Shown: positions 28,032-37,081 of the stretch, in pieces
How positions within the stretch are numbered: position 1 is the first letter of the stretch
Layout: each line of letters begins with the position of its first letter
NCBI RefSeq assembly: GCF_003710915.1
Contig: NZ_RHHR01000036.1
Coordinates: 52,176 to 116,175 of the forward strand
Length of the DNA: 64,000 nt
Reading direction: 5' to 3'
DNA from: Brevibacillus invocatus
GTDB taxonomy: Bacteria > Bacillota > Bacilli > Brevibacillales > Brevibacillaceae
Program-made: the position numbers and the translations under genes
The notes under the pieces: model-generated
The model's input: only the letters and a program-made list of their open reading frames with translations
Databases searched by the model: none
Told to the model about the DNA's origin: nothing

Positions 28032-29057
28032 GTGAGTATCCTCTTTTCGCCAATTACGATTGGTGGTGTATCTCTAAAAAACCGAATAGTCATGTCACCA
28101 ATGGGCATGAATGCTTGCAAAGCAGAAGATGGAAAAGTTACGAATTGGCATAAAATTCATTACCCAAGCAGGGCTGTTGGACAGGTAGGACTCATCATGG
28201 TGGAGGCAACCGCAGTGTCACTCGATGGGAGAACAGATCGGGATGATCTAGGGATCTGGGAAGATGAACAAATCTCAGGTTTAAAAGAGCTTGTAACAAT
28301 GGTGCATGAACAAGGAGCCAAGATAGGGATTCAACTCTGTCATGGGGGTAGAAAATCTAAAATACCAGGTAAGATCGTGGCTCCTTCCGCAATCCCTTAC
28401 GATGAAAACAGCATCGTCCCTGAAGCGATGACGGAAGAACAAATTCATGAAGTGATTTTATCCTTTAAAGAATCTGCTAGACGAGCAAAACAAGCTGGAT
28501 TCGATGTATTGGAGCTCCATGCTGCACACGGGTATTTAATTAATCAATTTTTATCTCCGTTATCGAACAAACGCGATGATAACTATGGAGGCAATCCTGA
28601 AAAAAGGTACCAATTTCTGAAAGAAGTCATCCAGGAAATTGAAAAGGTATGGGACGGAGCACTATTTGTTAGGATTTCAGCGACCGATTACCACCCTGAA
28701 GGATGTTCCATAAATGACTATATTCTCTATGGAAAGATGATGAAAGAACAGGGTGTTCATTTAATCGATTGCAGTTCGGGATGGGTCGTTCCACCTAACT
28801 TTCCGGAAAAACCCGGTCCAGGGTATCAGGTTCCCTTTGCATCACAGATTAAAAAAGAAGTACAGGTTCATACAGCGGCAGTTGGTTTTATCAAAAGTGG
28901 ATTACAGGCCGAAGATATATTGGTTCAAGGGCATGCTGATTTGATATTTATTGGCCAAGAATTGCTAAGAGATCCTTACTGGCCAAAAACGGCAGCAAAG
29001 GAACTTCATGTACCCATTGATGCACCGCCATCGTACGAATATATCTGGAATAAATAA
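28032..29057 (+). CDS. Old yellow enzyme-like NAD(P)H-dependent flavin oxidoreductase (YqjM/NamA group)
   Basis: 341 aa TIM-barrel FMN enzyme. Fold markers are [37 protein letters not shown] with the His pair (163, 166) and Tyr168, and [15 protein letters not shown] near the end. It should reduce activated C=C bonds such as enones using NAD(P)H. It starts at GTG with GAGGTGG upstream. One oddity: at the position of the redox-tuning Cys26 of YqjM (SPMCMYS) this protein has Gly25 (SPMGMNA), and the following Tyr is Asn. The flavin potential or substrate range may differ. It is under the likely control of the upstream ArsR-type protein. Confidence 0.9.
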   Translation: MSILFSPITIGGVSLKNRIVMSPMGMNACKAEDGKVTNWHKIHYPSRAVGQVGLIMVEATAVSLDGRTDRDDLGIWEDEQISGLKELVTMVHEQGAKIGIQLCHGGRKSKIPGKIVAPSAIPYDENSIVPEAMTEEQIHEVILSFKESARRAKQAGFDVLELHAAHGYLINQFLSPLSNKRDDNYGGNPEKRYQFLKEVIQEIEKVWDGALFVRISATDYHPEGCSINDYILYGKMMKEQGVHLIDCSSGWVVPPNFPEKPGPGYQVPFASQIKKEVQVHTAAVGFIKSGLQAEDILVQGHADLIFIGQELLRDPYWPKTAAKELHVPIDAPPSYEYIWNK

Positions 29058-29080
29058 GGTAACTTCTTTCCTACGAAGAC

Positions 29081-29448
29081 GGAGCTATGCTATCTGTATG
29101 ATACGTATCAGTTCAAACAGAATTTGAAGTGAACGCTGTCGCAATAGAGATGGTATCGTTCTTCACGATGGCGAGATTACGATCGGACATCTCCAACTTG
29201 GACATGACGTTGCTTTGGAAATAAATCCGTTATTAAGGGTGGCCAATGCCCGTTTTCACACAGCCGGTCACTTCATTGCTTTTGCGGGAAATGAGCTTTT
29301 TCCAAAACTGAGAGCGCAAAAAGGAACTTATTACCCGACTGTAGCATATATTGATTTTTTGGGTCATCTCCTAGATGACGAGAAAGAACTTGCAGTGAAA
29401 ATGATCGGGCAGCTTTCAGTAACTGGAGAACAAGCCCACAGGATGTAG
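29081..29448 (+). pseudogene. Alanyl-tRNA editing protein (AlaX) remnant
   Basis: Several frames together resemble AlaX. They are YLYDTYQF at the start, then IVLHDGEITIGHLQLGHDVALEINP, then NARFHTAGHFIAFAGNELFPKL with the HxxxH zinc motif (HTAGH). The frame changes at least twice before 29200, a central part is missing, and the C-terminus stops after GEQAHRM without the later zinc ligands. The longest open piece starts about 29215. It is best read as a decayed trans-editing deacylase gene. The following 29449-29624 holds nothing recognisable. Confidence 0.65.
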
Positions 29449-29624
29449 AAGTAATCTGGTTGCACTATGTGAAGCAAGTAAGTCTCATTCATTTGCCCGA
29501 AACACCTGGGAGTGAATGTGTTTGATACAAAATTTCAATCATCGGTCCTTACAATATCCAGATAAAAATAAGGGTGAGGAACAACAAAGCTTGACAACTA
29601 TTAGTGATAAGTGAGGGATGTTAC

Positions 29625-30086
29625 TTGATCAGAGGATTGTACGAGGCTCATTTACCTGTAAAAAACTTGGAAGTCTCCATTGAATTTTACACAAGACTGG
29701 GACTGAAATTTGCTTGGCGAGATGATGACACGGCCTTCTTTTGGATTGAGGAAGGAAAAAGCTGGATCGGTTTATGGGAAGGGGAAGAGTATCAGACTTC
29801 TTACCATCCTTCTTTGCGGCATATTGCTTTTCAGGTAACATACGACGATTTAAAGCAATCTTTGAAGTGGTTGGAATCCATTCAAGTAAAGGCAGTACCA
29901 TTTGGGAGAAGAAGCACTATTGACCCATTTATTCGTCCGAATCAAGGGAATGCTTCCGTCTATTTTGATGACCCAGATGGAAACAGTCTTGAATTGATGT
30001 GTTATATTGAAGTTCCCGATCATCTCAAACATATTACCGATAAGTTGTCTTTCCATGAGTGGGAAGAACTATTGAAGAAACAATAA
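29625..30086 (+). CDS. Glyoxalase/VOC-fold protein
   Basis: 153 aa from TTG 29625, which has GTGAGGG seven bases upstream; a GTG at 29604 is an alternative. The vicinal oxygen chelate pattern is visible: GLYEAHLPVKNLEVSIEFYTRLGL (first metal His), LRHIAFQV (second His) and SVYFDDPDGNSLELMCY (Glu ligand). Such proteins include glyoxalases, dioxygenases and thiol-transferase resistance proteins; the metal site looks intact. The substrate is unknown. It stands alone and is followed by a terminator. Confidence 0.82.
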   Translation: MIRGLYEAHLPVKNLEVSIEFYTRLGLKFAWRDDDTAFFWIEEGKSWIGLWEGEEYQTSYHPSLRHIAFQVTYDDLKQSLKWLESIQVKAVPFGRRSTIDPFIRPNQGNASVYFDDPDGNSLELMCYIEVPDHLKHITDKLSFHEWEELLKKQ

Positions 30087-30108
30087 TTTGAAAATGAAAT
30101 ACATTCCT

Positions 30109-30146
30109 TTAACCCTCTATCTGTTTGAGATCGGGGGTTATTTTTG
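30109..30146 (+). terminator. Terminator after the VOC gene
   Basis: AACCCTC.TCT pairs with AGA.GGGGGTT (imperfect) and ATTTTTG follows. It sits 25 bases past the stop codon. Confidence 0.6.
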
Positions 30147-30216
30147 TCGAGGATATGGCTAATGATCAGGCAAGGAGGAAGGGCTCATGCTGTTTGGAAG
30201 GGAACATCCAATTCCA

Positions 30217-31176
30217 TCAGGGATGAGGCCCATCCTTTGCAACATAGAGAGCAGCCATGTCACGGATTTTCTGCCTGATGTAGGCAACGGCCTCTTCTGG
30301 AGCTGCCACTTGGGCATCAGTGCCCATTTTCAAGAAGAAATCAGCGTTAAACGGGATATGTTTCTTCGCGACCTGCACCACCGCCTTGCCACTGCCATCT
30401 GTGTTGCGTACGATCGCCTGACCTAGCCAAGGATCGGATTCCAGTAAGCGTACGCCGTTTTTCGTCAGATATACGACGAACGTTACTTGTTCCGAGTTTT
30501 CATCAGGAATATCCACTAATGTCCGCTTGTGCACTTCTTCTAGACCCGCTGTTTCTTCATTCAATTGAGCAGAATGAATGCGATCTGCGCGGAACAGTCG
30601 ATAATCCTGTCGCTTGAAGCAATACGCAGGACAGTACCAGTATCCGGCACTGGCGTACAGGGCAAAAGGCTGAATATTACGCTTGGATGTACCCTCGCTC
30701 GAGCTGTACTCGATCGTGACAACAGCTCCTTGTGTGAGGGCTTGCAGCAAAACACGCAGATTTTCGGGGAGCATGGGACGCTGCGGACTCCAGATCGCCA
30801 CTTTGTGCCTGAGCAGATCGATCTGTTCCTGAACATCGGCAGGCAGGTAGTGATAGAACTTATGAAGAGCGGATCTGGCTCCTTCGTCGAAAGGCAGCGA
30901 TCCGAAAAATTCGAGGGACTGACAAGCGATGAACATGGCGAGTGCTTCACTCTCGGTAAAGGAGATCGGCGGCAGAATTCGCTCTTGCAGCAAGCGATAC
31001 CCTCCTCCCCGACCTTGGACCGAATAGAGCGGGACACCCAGTTCGCTTAGTTCCAGAAGGTCTCGCGTGATGGTGCGAGTGGACAAGCCCAGCTCATCTG
31101 CCAGTTCTTGCACCGTAAAACTCTTCTTGGCGTTGATCATCATGATTAATTGGATCAGCCGTTGCGATTTTGGCAT
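30217..31176 (-). CDS. HTH/WYL-domain transcriptional regulator (YafY type)
   Basis: 319 aa. The N-terminal DeoR-like helix-turn-helix reads RLIQLIMMINAKKSFTVQELADELGLSTRTITRDLLELSELG. The middle WYL domain has a TIEYSSSEGTSKRNIQPFALYASAGYWYCPAYC region with a YWYC variant of the WYL box. A WCX-like tail completes it. These regulators sense ligands or single-stranded nucleic acid through the WYL fold. The ATG at 31176 is preferred over a TTG six codons upstream because GAAGGG lies at a usable distance. It is divergent from the alpha/beta hydrolase gene, its likely target. Confidence 0.88.
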   Translation of the reverse strand: MPKSQRLIQLIMMINAKKSFTVQELADELGLSTRTITRDLLELSELGVPLYSVQGRGGGYRLLQERILPPISFTESEALAMFIACQSLEFFGSLPFDEGARSALHKFYHYLPADVQEQIDLLRHKVAIWSPQRPMLPENLRVLLQALTQGAVVTIEYSSSEGTSKRNIQPFALYASAGYWYCPAYCFKRQDYRLFRADRIHSAQLNEETAGLEEVHKRTLVDIPDENSEQVTFVVYLTKNGVRLLESDPWLGQAIVRNTDGSGKAVVQVAKKHIPFNADFFLKMGTDAQVAAPEEAVAYIRQKIRDMAALYVAKDGPHP

Positions 31177-31300
31177 TTCCGCGCATCCCTTCAAGGAGTT
31201 TTTTTCATTTTATCATGTAAATAAGACAAAATCTGTCCTGTTTAAACGGTATAGTGACGGTAACAACTCCGTTTGGAGCATTCGATAGGGGGTAACGGAT

Positions 31301-32059
31301 ATGGAAATGTCAGGTCAAGAGAAAATCGGTGTGGTCTTTATTCATGGAGCAGGGCTACGTGGAAGTGTTTGGAAGGAGGTAGTGGACGGATGGGAACACC
31401 CTGTGCTGTTAGTCGATTTGCCTATGAGAGATGGCGACGATGTGACGAGAAAAGGGCTCACTGCCGATGACTATGTTTCTTGCATTCAACAACAGATCGA
31501 GGCATGGGGTGTTACAACCTTCATTCTGGTGGCTCATTCGTTGGCCGGAGCACTCGCCCTTCAGGTGGCACAAGCATATGCGGGCCGCATGGTGGGAATG
31601 GTGGCGATTGGTGCTGCAATTCCACAGCGGGGAGGATCTTTTTTATCGACACTGCCCCTCATCAAGCGAATGATTTTCTCCCTGGTCCTGCGAAAGCTCG
31701 GAACGAGACCGCCCGAGTCTGTCATCCGTGCGGGGATATGCAACGATTTGACTGCTGAACAGACAGCAGAGGTGGTGCGAGGGTTTGTGCCCGAGTCTAT
31801 CCGGGTCTACACAGATGGGATCGACGCTCCACTGCCACAGGTACCTCGATACTACGTCAGGCTTGGGCAGGACAAGGAATTTTCGTTGGCCTTGCAGGAT
31901 AAAATGATTCGTCACTTCGCACCGGACCAGGTCGTTCATTTGAATTCAGGTCACTTGCCGATGCTCAGTAATCCAGCTGAGCTGCGAGACGTGCTAATGG
32001 GTTTGCTGCTTGCGAATCCACGCTCGGGTAATCAACAAAAAATTACCAAAATATGCTAG
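31301..32059 (+). CDS. Alpha/beta hydrolase
   Basis: 252 aa. The oxyanion region VVFIHGAGLRGSVWK, the nucleophile elbow VAHSLAGALAL (Ser in HSLAG) and a C-terminal His in LNSGHLPMLSNP form the expected catalytic set. It belongs to the esterase/hydroxynitrile-lyase-like small hydrolases. The gene is divergent from the WYL regulator, with about 120 bases between them containing a TATAGT -10-like box at 31249-31254. The substrate is unknown. Confidence 0.85.
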   Translation: MEMSGQEKIGVVFIHGAGLRGSVWKEVVDGWEHPVLLVDLPMRDGDDVTRKGLTADDYVSCIQQQIEAWGVTTFILVAHSLAGALALQVAQAYAGRMVGMVAIGAAIPQRGGSFLSTLPLIKRMIFSLVLRKLGTRPPESVIRAGICNDLTAEQTAEVVRGFVPESIRVYTDGIDAPLPQVPRYYVRLGQDKEFSLALQDKMIRHFAPDQVVHLNSGHLPMLSNPAELRDVLMGLLLANPRSGNQQKITKIC

Positions 32060-32097
32060 AGTGAAGACAGTAGACAAACCTGCAGAGGAGTATGCGG

Positions 32098-32420
32098 ATG
32101 ACGAGTAAAAAGAGTCACATTTTTGCGGAACAAATCACGCTGTTTCACAATGTAAAGGGCTGGTACCCGCCTGTCAGTGAAGTCGTAAAAGGACTCACAG
32201 CCGAGCAGGCAAAATGGAAGGAAGGGGGTTAACCATTCCATCTGGGAGCTGCTGGTTCACCTGACGTTTTGGAATGAAAGATGGCTGAAGCGTTTTCTGG
32301 CAGAATCGGTTGACCAGCTGGAGTCGAACGAGGCTACCTTTTTTTTAGGAAGAGGCTGATCAGGGTGATTCGCAAGCAGCAGGGCTCCTGGAACCCATAG
32401 AAGTTACGTACCATGAACGA
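32098..32420 (+). pseudogene. DinB-family protein, frameshifted and truncated
   Basis: The start has GCAGAGGAG upstream and encodes SHIFAEQITLFHNVKGWYPP and KGLTAEQAKWKEGG, a DinB/YfiT-like four-helix start. A frameshift in a G-run near 32225 follows. The frame resumes as NHSIWELLVHLTFWNERW with the conserved first metal-binding His region. A second shift occurs in a T-run near 32345, then EEADQGDSQAAGLLEP, and the gene simply stops before the next terminator. At least two frameshifts and a missing C-terminus make it a pseudogene. Confidence 0.75.
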
Positions 32421-32460
32421 ATAAGAAAAGCCCCGAGTACACGATGTGTTTCGGGGCTGC
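32421..32460 (-). terminator. Terminator of the minus-strand XRE/MmyB gene
   Basis: AGCCCCGA (32429-32436) pairs with TCGGGGCT (32451-32458); the minus strand continues into TTTTCTTATTC. It lies 20 bases past the stop of the gene at 32480. Confidence 0.75.
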
Positions 32461-32479
32461 TCTATGCTTTCGGCTCCAT

Positions 32480-33301
32480 TCATTTTCGCAGCTTGCCCTC
32501 TGTCGGGGAATCGGGATCAGGGGTGTAAATGCTGCAACGCAGATCAGCGCTTCCTTGAACCTGCAGAGAGGTTAAATGAAACAGCATCTTGCCAGCTTTT
32601 GCATGGCGAAATTCAATCAGTACCTCAGGAGCAGACTGTACCTCACTTTGCTGCCAGAGAGGCTCGAAATCGGGATGAACCGCCTTCATCTCTTCAATGA
32701 ATGCATCATACCAGTCATCCTCCACGTACTGGCCGTAATAAGCGCGAAAGATGGCCAGATAGCCCCGAATAAAGTGCTCCCAGTTTACCGCCAACCGCTG
32801 CAGCTCTTTTCTTGTGAACAGCAGTCGGATCAGATTGCGCTGTTCCATGGGAACTTGCCCAAAATCTAAAAAGACATTGGCGGCAGCCTCATTCCATCCG
32901 ACAATAAAAGTTCGTCTGTCCGTGATGATGGTAGGACAGTATCGCAGCTCTTCTAAAATTTTCTTTAATGGGGGGCTTATTTCGGGTGGTTCTTCCTCTT
33001 TGTCTGTGACGCCTGTACCGGATTCCAATGCCAAAGCGTAGAGGTACTTCCGTTCATCGATGGTCAGCTGTAAGGCCGTTGCGATGCAGTCCAATACCGA
33101 GGGTGACATTCGGATGTCTCGCCCTTATTCCAGCCACGTATACCAGGTTGTACTGACGCCTGCCAGCTGGGCGACCTCTTCTCGTCTGAGCCCCGGTGTT
33201 CGACGACGGGTGCCTGGAGTCAAACCAACTGATTCAGGCAGGAGCTTGGCCCGTTTTGCTTTCAGAAAAACGGATAGAGCCTGGAGTTGAGGCCATTGCA
33301 T
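32480..33301 (-). pseudogene. XRE/MmyB-type regulator interrupted by a nonsense codon
   Basis: From ATG at 33301 the frame encodes an XRE helix-turn-helix of the MmyB subgroup: TPGLRREEVAQLAGVSTTWYTWLE. It then meets TAA at 33125-33127, codon 59, where relatives have Gln (WLEQGRDIR). The same frame continues as GRDIRMSPSVLDCIATAL and a complete MmyB-like ligand-binding domain to 32480. A single CAA-to-TAA change explains it. A shortened protein could start at the ATG at 33109 but would lack most of the DNA-binding domain. A sequencing error cannot be excluded. Confidence 0.8.
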
Positions 33302-33310
33302 TGGTGAAAA

Positions 33311-33474
33311 CCGATTCCTCCGACTATCAATCAGGAGCAGAAAGATCCGGAATGTGATTTGGACTATGTACCCAATGAAGCGCGTGAAGCTTCACTGAAT
33401 ATCGGGTTATCGAATTCCTTTGGTTTGGCGGACACAACGCCGTCATTGTGGTGAAGGCGTACGATCATCAATAA
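33311..33474 (+). pseudogene. 3' fragment of fabF (beta-ketoacyl-ACP synthase II)
   Basis: The translation [20 protein letters not shown], then [21 protein letters not shown], is the conserved C-terminal part of FabF, including the GFGGHN active-site loop. One T is missing in TTTGGTTTGGCGG, so the frame shifts inside that loop before the normal end [10 protein letters not shown]. Only about the last 55 codons are present, with no upstream part, so it is a relic of a deletion or duplication. Confidence 0.8.
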
Positions 33475-33479
33475 CAAAC

Positions 33480-33509
33480 AAACCCTTCCAGAGTGAAATG
33501 GAAGGGTTT
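33480..33509 (+). terminator. Hairpin after the fabF remnant
   Basis: AAACCCTTCC pairs perfectly with GGAAGGGTTT across a 10-base loop; the T-tract is the 3' arm end only. It probably was the terminator of the fabF ancestor. Confidence 0.55.
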
Positions 33510-33525
33510 ATGATGATGAACCTGC

Positions 33526-34025
33526 TTGATCACAAAACTAGAGGAGCTTTCCATACGGGCATGGCCTGCTTTGGAAACCATCATCGCTGACGGCTGGGTC
33601 ATGCGGTTTGCGGCGGGCTATACGAAGCGAGCGAATTCCGTCTATCCGCTTTATCCGGTCGAAGAAGAGCTGGAGCGTAAAATAGAAGCCTGTGAAAGCA
33701 GCTACGCAAGCAAACAGCTGCCGCCGATCTTCAAGCTGACACTTGTTATATCGCTCTGTATCATGAGAACGAAGTGGTCGCATGCGGATTGGGCGTGCTG
33801 GATAGCGGATATATCGGTCTCTACGATATCGTCACCGATTCACGTTGTCGCAAGCAGGGATTTGGTGAGCAGCTGGTTCTGCATCTGCTGCAATGGGGAA
33901 GGGATAACGGAGCCGAGATTTCCTATTTGCAGGTCATAGCGGATAACCGGCCCGCTTTAGGACTCTATGCGAAGCTGGGTTACCAGGAAGTGTATCGGTA
34001 TTGGTACCGCATCAAGGATTTGTAG
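33526..34025 (+). pseudogene. GNAT acetyltransferase with internal deletion and frameshift
   Basis: The first frame gives a typical N-terminus: SIRAWPALETIIADGWVMRFAAGYTKRANSVYP. After LPPIFKLT near 33740 the homologous reading moves to another frame and resumes at TCYIALYHENEVVACGLGVLDSGYIGLYDIVTD and the acetyl-CoA loop CRKQGFGEQL. The central 90-110 residues expected for this family are absent. The junction is therefore a deletion that also shifted the frame, and no intact enzyme can be made. Confidence 0.75.
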
Positions 34026-34107
34026 CATAGGAATCGCTCCTATGAAACCTTTCCCTATTCTCGACGTCTGAAAAGTATTGGAAGCAACGAGAAGGAGGAG
34101 GCAAAGC

Positions 34108-36360
34108 ATGAAAAGCCGCATAGCCAAGATTGGCGTGACTGCTCTGTTGTTCGCACAGGTATCGACCTTCCCTGTGCAAGCGGCTGAGTTTTCTACCATT
34201 CAACCCTATGTCCTGAGCAACAACAAAATTGGCTTTACCAATGGAGAAAAGCTGGTCACCAAAGCCATTTACGATAGCATCCATCCATATAAGCATTATG
34301 TAGTGGTGAGCACAGCAGGGAAATATGGGATTCTGGATGGAAAGACTGGCAAGACGCTCACCCCCGTCATCTGGGACTCCATCGAGCTGGCGAATGACGG
34401 AAAGATCGCCATTGTCCAAAAAGGAGGATGGTTCCAACATCTGAATCTGACCACCCAGCAGCTCTCTGCTGAGAAATTCGTCGGTGCCCATACGTACTTT
34501 CTGTCGGAAGCCTACCCTGATGCCGTTGTCATGGGGGGACAGAAAACAACGATGCTGGATCCCTCGGGCAAGGTGCTGATTCCTCTTTTTGCAGGCAAAA
34601 TTTCCTTCGCCGATTTGACCTTCGTAGAGAATGAGGACGAGCCGAAAGAAAAACAGGTGCGCTACGTTTTGACCCAAACGGCCAATCAATTGACCTTGTA
34701 CGATCCCGTCACCCTGCAGCCGAAATTTACCCTGAACCATGCGGAATACCTACCTCAAGATGGAGCGAAGTCAGCCTACATCCGGGTACGAGTAGCAGGC
34801 AAGGAAGGACTGGTAGACAGCAGCGGTACCTATGTGCTAGAGCCGAAATACAAGAAGCTTACTTTTTGGAATCACGGGTATGTGCAAGTAAAAGGTGAGC
34901 AAGGCATTGGTTTGTGGCGCAATGGCAGAATGCTGGCTGAGCCGCTTTATGCCGAGGTCGGGATTGAATCCGGTACGGACGAAGTGTTTAGTACGAAGAG
35001 CGCTGGGAAGGTCACGTATCACTCCTCGTCACAAACATGGTCGTATTCGTTCAAGCCGGGTGCTGAAATCGTGCACAATGACTATGTTCTCGGGCAAGAT
35101 TTGCAAACAGGTATGTACGGTGTGGTCAAAGTAGGCGGAGATGTGGTCATTCCGTTCCAATATCCACGCGTGGAAGGACCTCCGGCGGCGCGACTGCTCG
35201 TCCGCCAAGATGGAAAAAAAGGACTCCTTCCAGCCTATGAGCTGCCGATGGAGGAGCCGCAATTCTGGTTTGATACACTGACCACCCTCGGAAGCTACAG
35301 CATGCTCAGCATCCAGGACGGAAACAAAATCGGTCTTTATTCGGAAACAAAGGGACTGCTCCTGTCTCCACAGCAAAATCGAGTGATTCACTATGAACAA
35401 AATAACGGCAAGGTAAGAGTCACAGAACCGGATGGGAAAATCCTCTACTACGGCTTTGACGGAAAGCTGGTTGATCCAAATAAGTGGCTTGTTCAAGACC
35501 TGACAGATCGTCTCAGCAAAAGGGTATCGCTGGACAACAAAACTGTTCTGATCGACCGCGAGACGGATCAGCAGATCGGCAAAGCCTACACGCGCGCTCT
35601 CTATCTGGATGAGCAGTCCAATCTCGTAGTCGGAATGAATGCAGATTCGGACCTGGCAGACTTGTTCACGGCTGGTGGCAAGCTCCTCACGCAGGAAATG
35701 AAGGTATTGGCACAACCGGACTCGCCATACGGAATGCCTGTTACTTTGGTCAAGATCGGAGACGAGGTCTACAGCATTGGAAAAAAAGAGAATCAGACCG
35801 GGTTGGCGTTGCTGAAGTTGGAAGGAGATCAGCTCACGCCTATCAGTCCTTTTGATTATCGAGACATTCAGGTACGGCCTTTGAAAGATAAGCAGCTCTT
35901 GATCGTGACACGAGCAGATGGAAGATTTGATTTGTGGGCGGATGCTGGGGAACAGGGCTTGCGCATGCTAGAGGAGGCGGTGCTCAACTTCGACACAATC
36001 GACCAGCTCGGCGTCATTCTGGTGAAGCACGACAGTGGATGGGATGCCTACACAGATACCCTGCAGAAAAAGACAAACGGAAATTACCGCTCTATGCAGC
36101 TGGTCGCCTCCTATGATGAAAAAGATCGGGCAATCGCGGTTCAGGATCGGCAGACGGGGCTTTACGGACTGCTTTCGACGGATCTGAACCCGATGACGCA
36201 GCCCGTGTATGAATCCATTCAAGCAACCGATCACGTCTTTTTGCAAAGCTTCTGGACAGGTGCTGACTCCCCGCCTTTCGTGTTTACCACCAAACAGCAT
36301 TTCGGCTATCTGGATGAACTTGGAAAAGAGCTGTTCAAAACCAGCCGTACCGGCAAATAG
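34108..36360 (+). CDS. Secreted WG-repeat protein
   Basis: 750 aa. A signal peptide is visible: MKSRIAKIGVTALLFAQ then a cleavage-like VQAAEF. The rest is built of divergent WG (KWG-type) beta repeats such as YGILDGKTGKTLTP, GLVDSSGTYVLEPKYKKLTF, YGVVKVGGDVVIPFQYPRV and YGLLSTDLNPMTQPVYESI. Such proteins are predicted beta-propellers or solenoids outside the cell, often binding polymers or partner proteins; function here is unknown. The ATG at 34108 is supported by GAAGGAGGAGG; an in-frame upstream start at 34078 has no RBS. Confidence 0.85.
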   Translation: MKSRIAKIGVTALLFAQVSTFPVQAAEFSTIQPYVLSNNKIGFTNGEKLVTKAIYDSIHPYKHYVVVSTAGKYGILDGKTGKTLTPVIWDSIELANDGKIAIVQKGGWFQHLNLTTQQLSAEKFVGAHTYFLSEAYPDAVVMGGQKTTMLDPSGKVLIPLFAGKISFADLTFVENEDEPKEKQVRYVLTQTANQLTLYDPVTLQPKFTLNHAEYLPQDGAKSAYIRVRVAGKEGLVDSSGTYVLEPKYKKLTFWNHGYVQVKGEQGIGLWRNGRMLAEPLYAEVGIESGTDEVFSTKSAGKVTYHSSSQTWSYSFKPGAEIVHNDYVLGQDLQTGMYGVVKVGGDVVIPFQYPRVEGPPAARLLVRQDGKKGLLPAYELPMEEPQFWFDTLTTLGSYSMLSIQDGNKIGLYSETKGLLLSPQQNRVIHYEQNNGKVRVTEPDGKILYYGFDGKLVDPNKWLVQDLTDRLSKRVSLDNKTVLIDRETDQQIGKAYTRALYLDEQSNLVVGMNADSDLADLFTAGGKLLTQEMKVLAQPDSPYGMPVTLVKIGDEVYSIGKKENQTGLALLKLEGDQLTPISPFDYRDIQVRPLKDKQLLIVTRADGRFDLWADAGEQGLRMLEEAVLNFDTIDQLGVILVKHDSGWDAYTDTLQKKTNGNYRSMQLVASYDEKDRAIAVQDRQTGLYGLLSTDLNPMTQPVYESIQATDHVFLQSFWTGADSPPFVFTTKQHFGYLDELGKELFKTSRTGK

Positions 36361-36369
36361 GGAGAATGG

Positions 36370-36543
36370 CTAGGCGTACCAGTACTGCATGACCAGCGTG
36401 TAGAAGATACCGATGACGACGGCTGTAGCAACCAGAAGCATGACTAGGGCGAACAGGGAGATTTGCTGGAGCTTGTACGCTACCAAAAAGAAAATGGAAA
36501 ACGCCAAATAGGCAAGAAATGTACCTGCTTCAAATTGACTCAT
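36370..36543 (-). CDS. Small two-helix membrane protein
   Basis: 57 aa, convergent with the WG-repeat gene and only nine bases from its stop. It starts MSQFEAGTFLAYLAFSIFFL and has two strongly hydrophobic stretches joined by a short basic turn (YKLQQ), ending MQYWYA. RBS GAGGTG is seven bases before the ATG. No family is recognised; size and layout recall small orphan membrane proteins of Bacilli. The gene is too short for most ORF searches. Confidence 0.6.
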   Translation of the reverse strand: MSQFEAGTFLAYLAFSIFFLVAYKLQQISLFALVMLLVATAVVIGIFYTLVMQYWYA

Positions 36544-36596
36544 GGGAAGTCACCTCGCATTGTGAGAGATAGGCTTTTTCTATGGTAACATAACGA

Positions 36597-36639
36597 AGAG
36601 AGGAACAGGCTTCGAAACGAGCTGCTCCTCTCTTTTTTT
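36597..36639 (+). terminator. Intrinsic terminator, plus strand
   Basis: AGAGAGGA (36597-36604) pairs with TCCTCTCT (36626-36633), extended by CAG/CTG, then seven T. It is the first plus-strand terminator after the WG-repeat gene, so that transcript would run antisense through the 36370-36543 gene. Confidence 0.75.
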
Positions 36640-36732
36640 CCAGGATCGTGTGATGAGAAAATGACAGTAATACGCTCAATGGCGATGATGGTTAGCGTTA
36701 GAGAAATCTATCTGGTCAGATTTCTGACGTAA

Positions 36733-37079
36733 CTTACGAGGACGACCGACCTGTGTCCGTAGTCCATACATACGTCATCGATGGCGAAGATGTGGTCACC
36801 GTACAGTTGAATAATCCTGACAAAGAGTTGATGTAGGAAATGGATGTGGAGTAGACGATGAGCCAATATACTGGATTATTTGGAAAAAGAGGTTCAACGG
36901 CTAACCGTAGCTGCCGATCAGGACCCCACCGTAAAACAGATAGATGAGGTAGAGTGCCCTGTGAAATCTGGAAGTTGTGTCTGACATCAGGAACTACTAC
37001 GAAGGAAGCGCCAATCGAAACTATGTTGAAGAACACGAGATTAAAGAGCAGAAAAAGAGAGCAGAAAGGTGAGTTGTAC
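36733..37079 (+). pseudogene. Degraded reading frames of unknown origin
   Basis: This stretch codes in broken pieces. DVTYEDDRPVSVVHTYVIDG runs to a stop at about 36836. ILDYLEKEVQRLTVAADQ runs to a stop near 36980. RNYYEGSANRNYVEEHEIKE runs to TGA about 37073. The pieces have protein-like composition but no usable starts, and the frame shifts between them. They look like two decayed small genes. The origin is not recognised. Confidence 0.4.
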
Positions 37080-37081
37080 AA

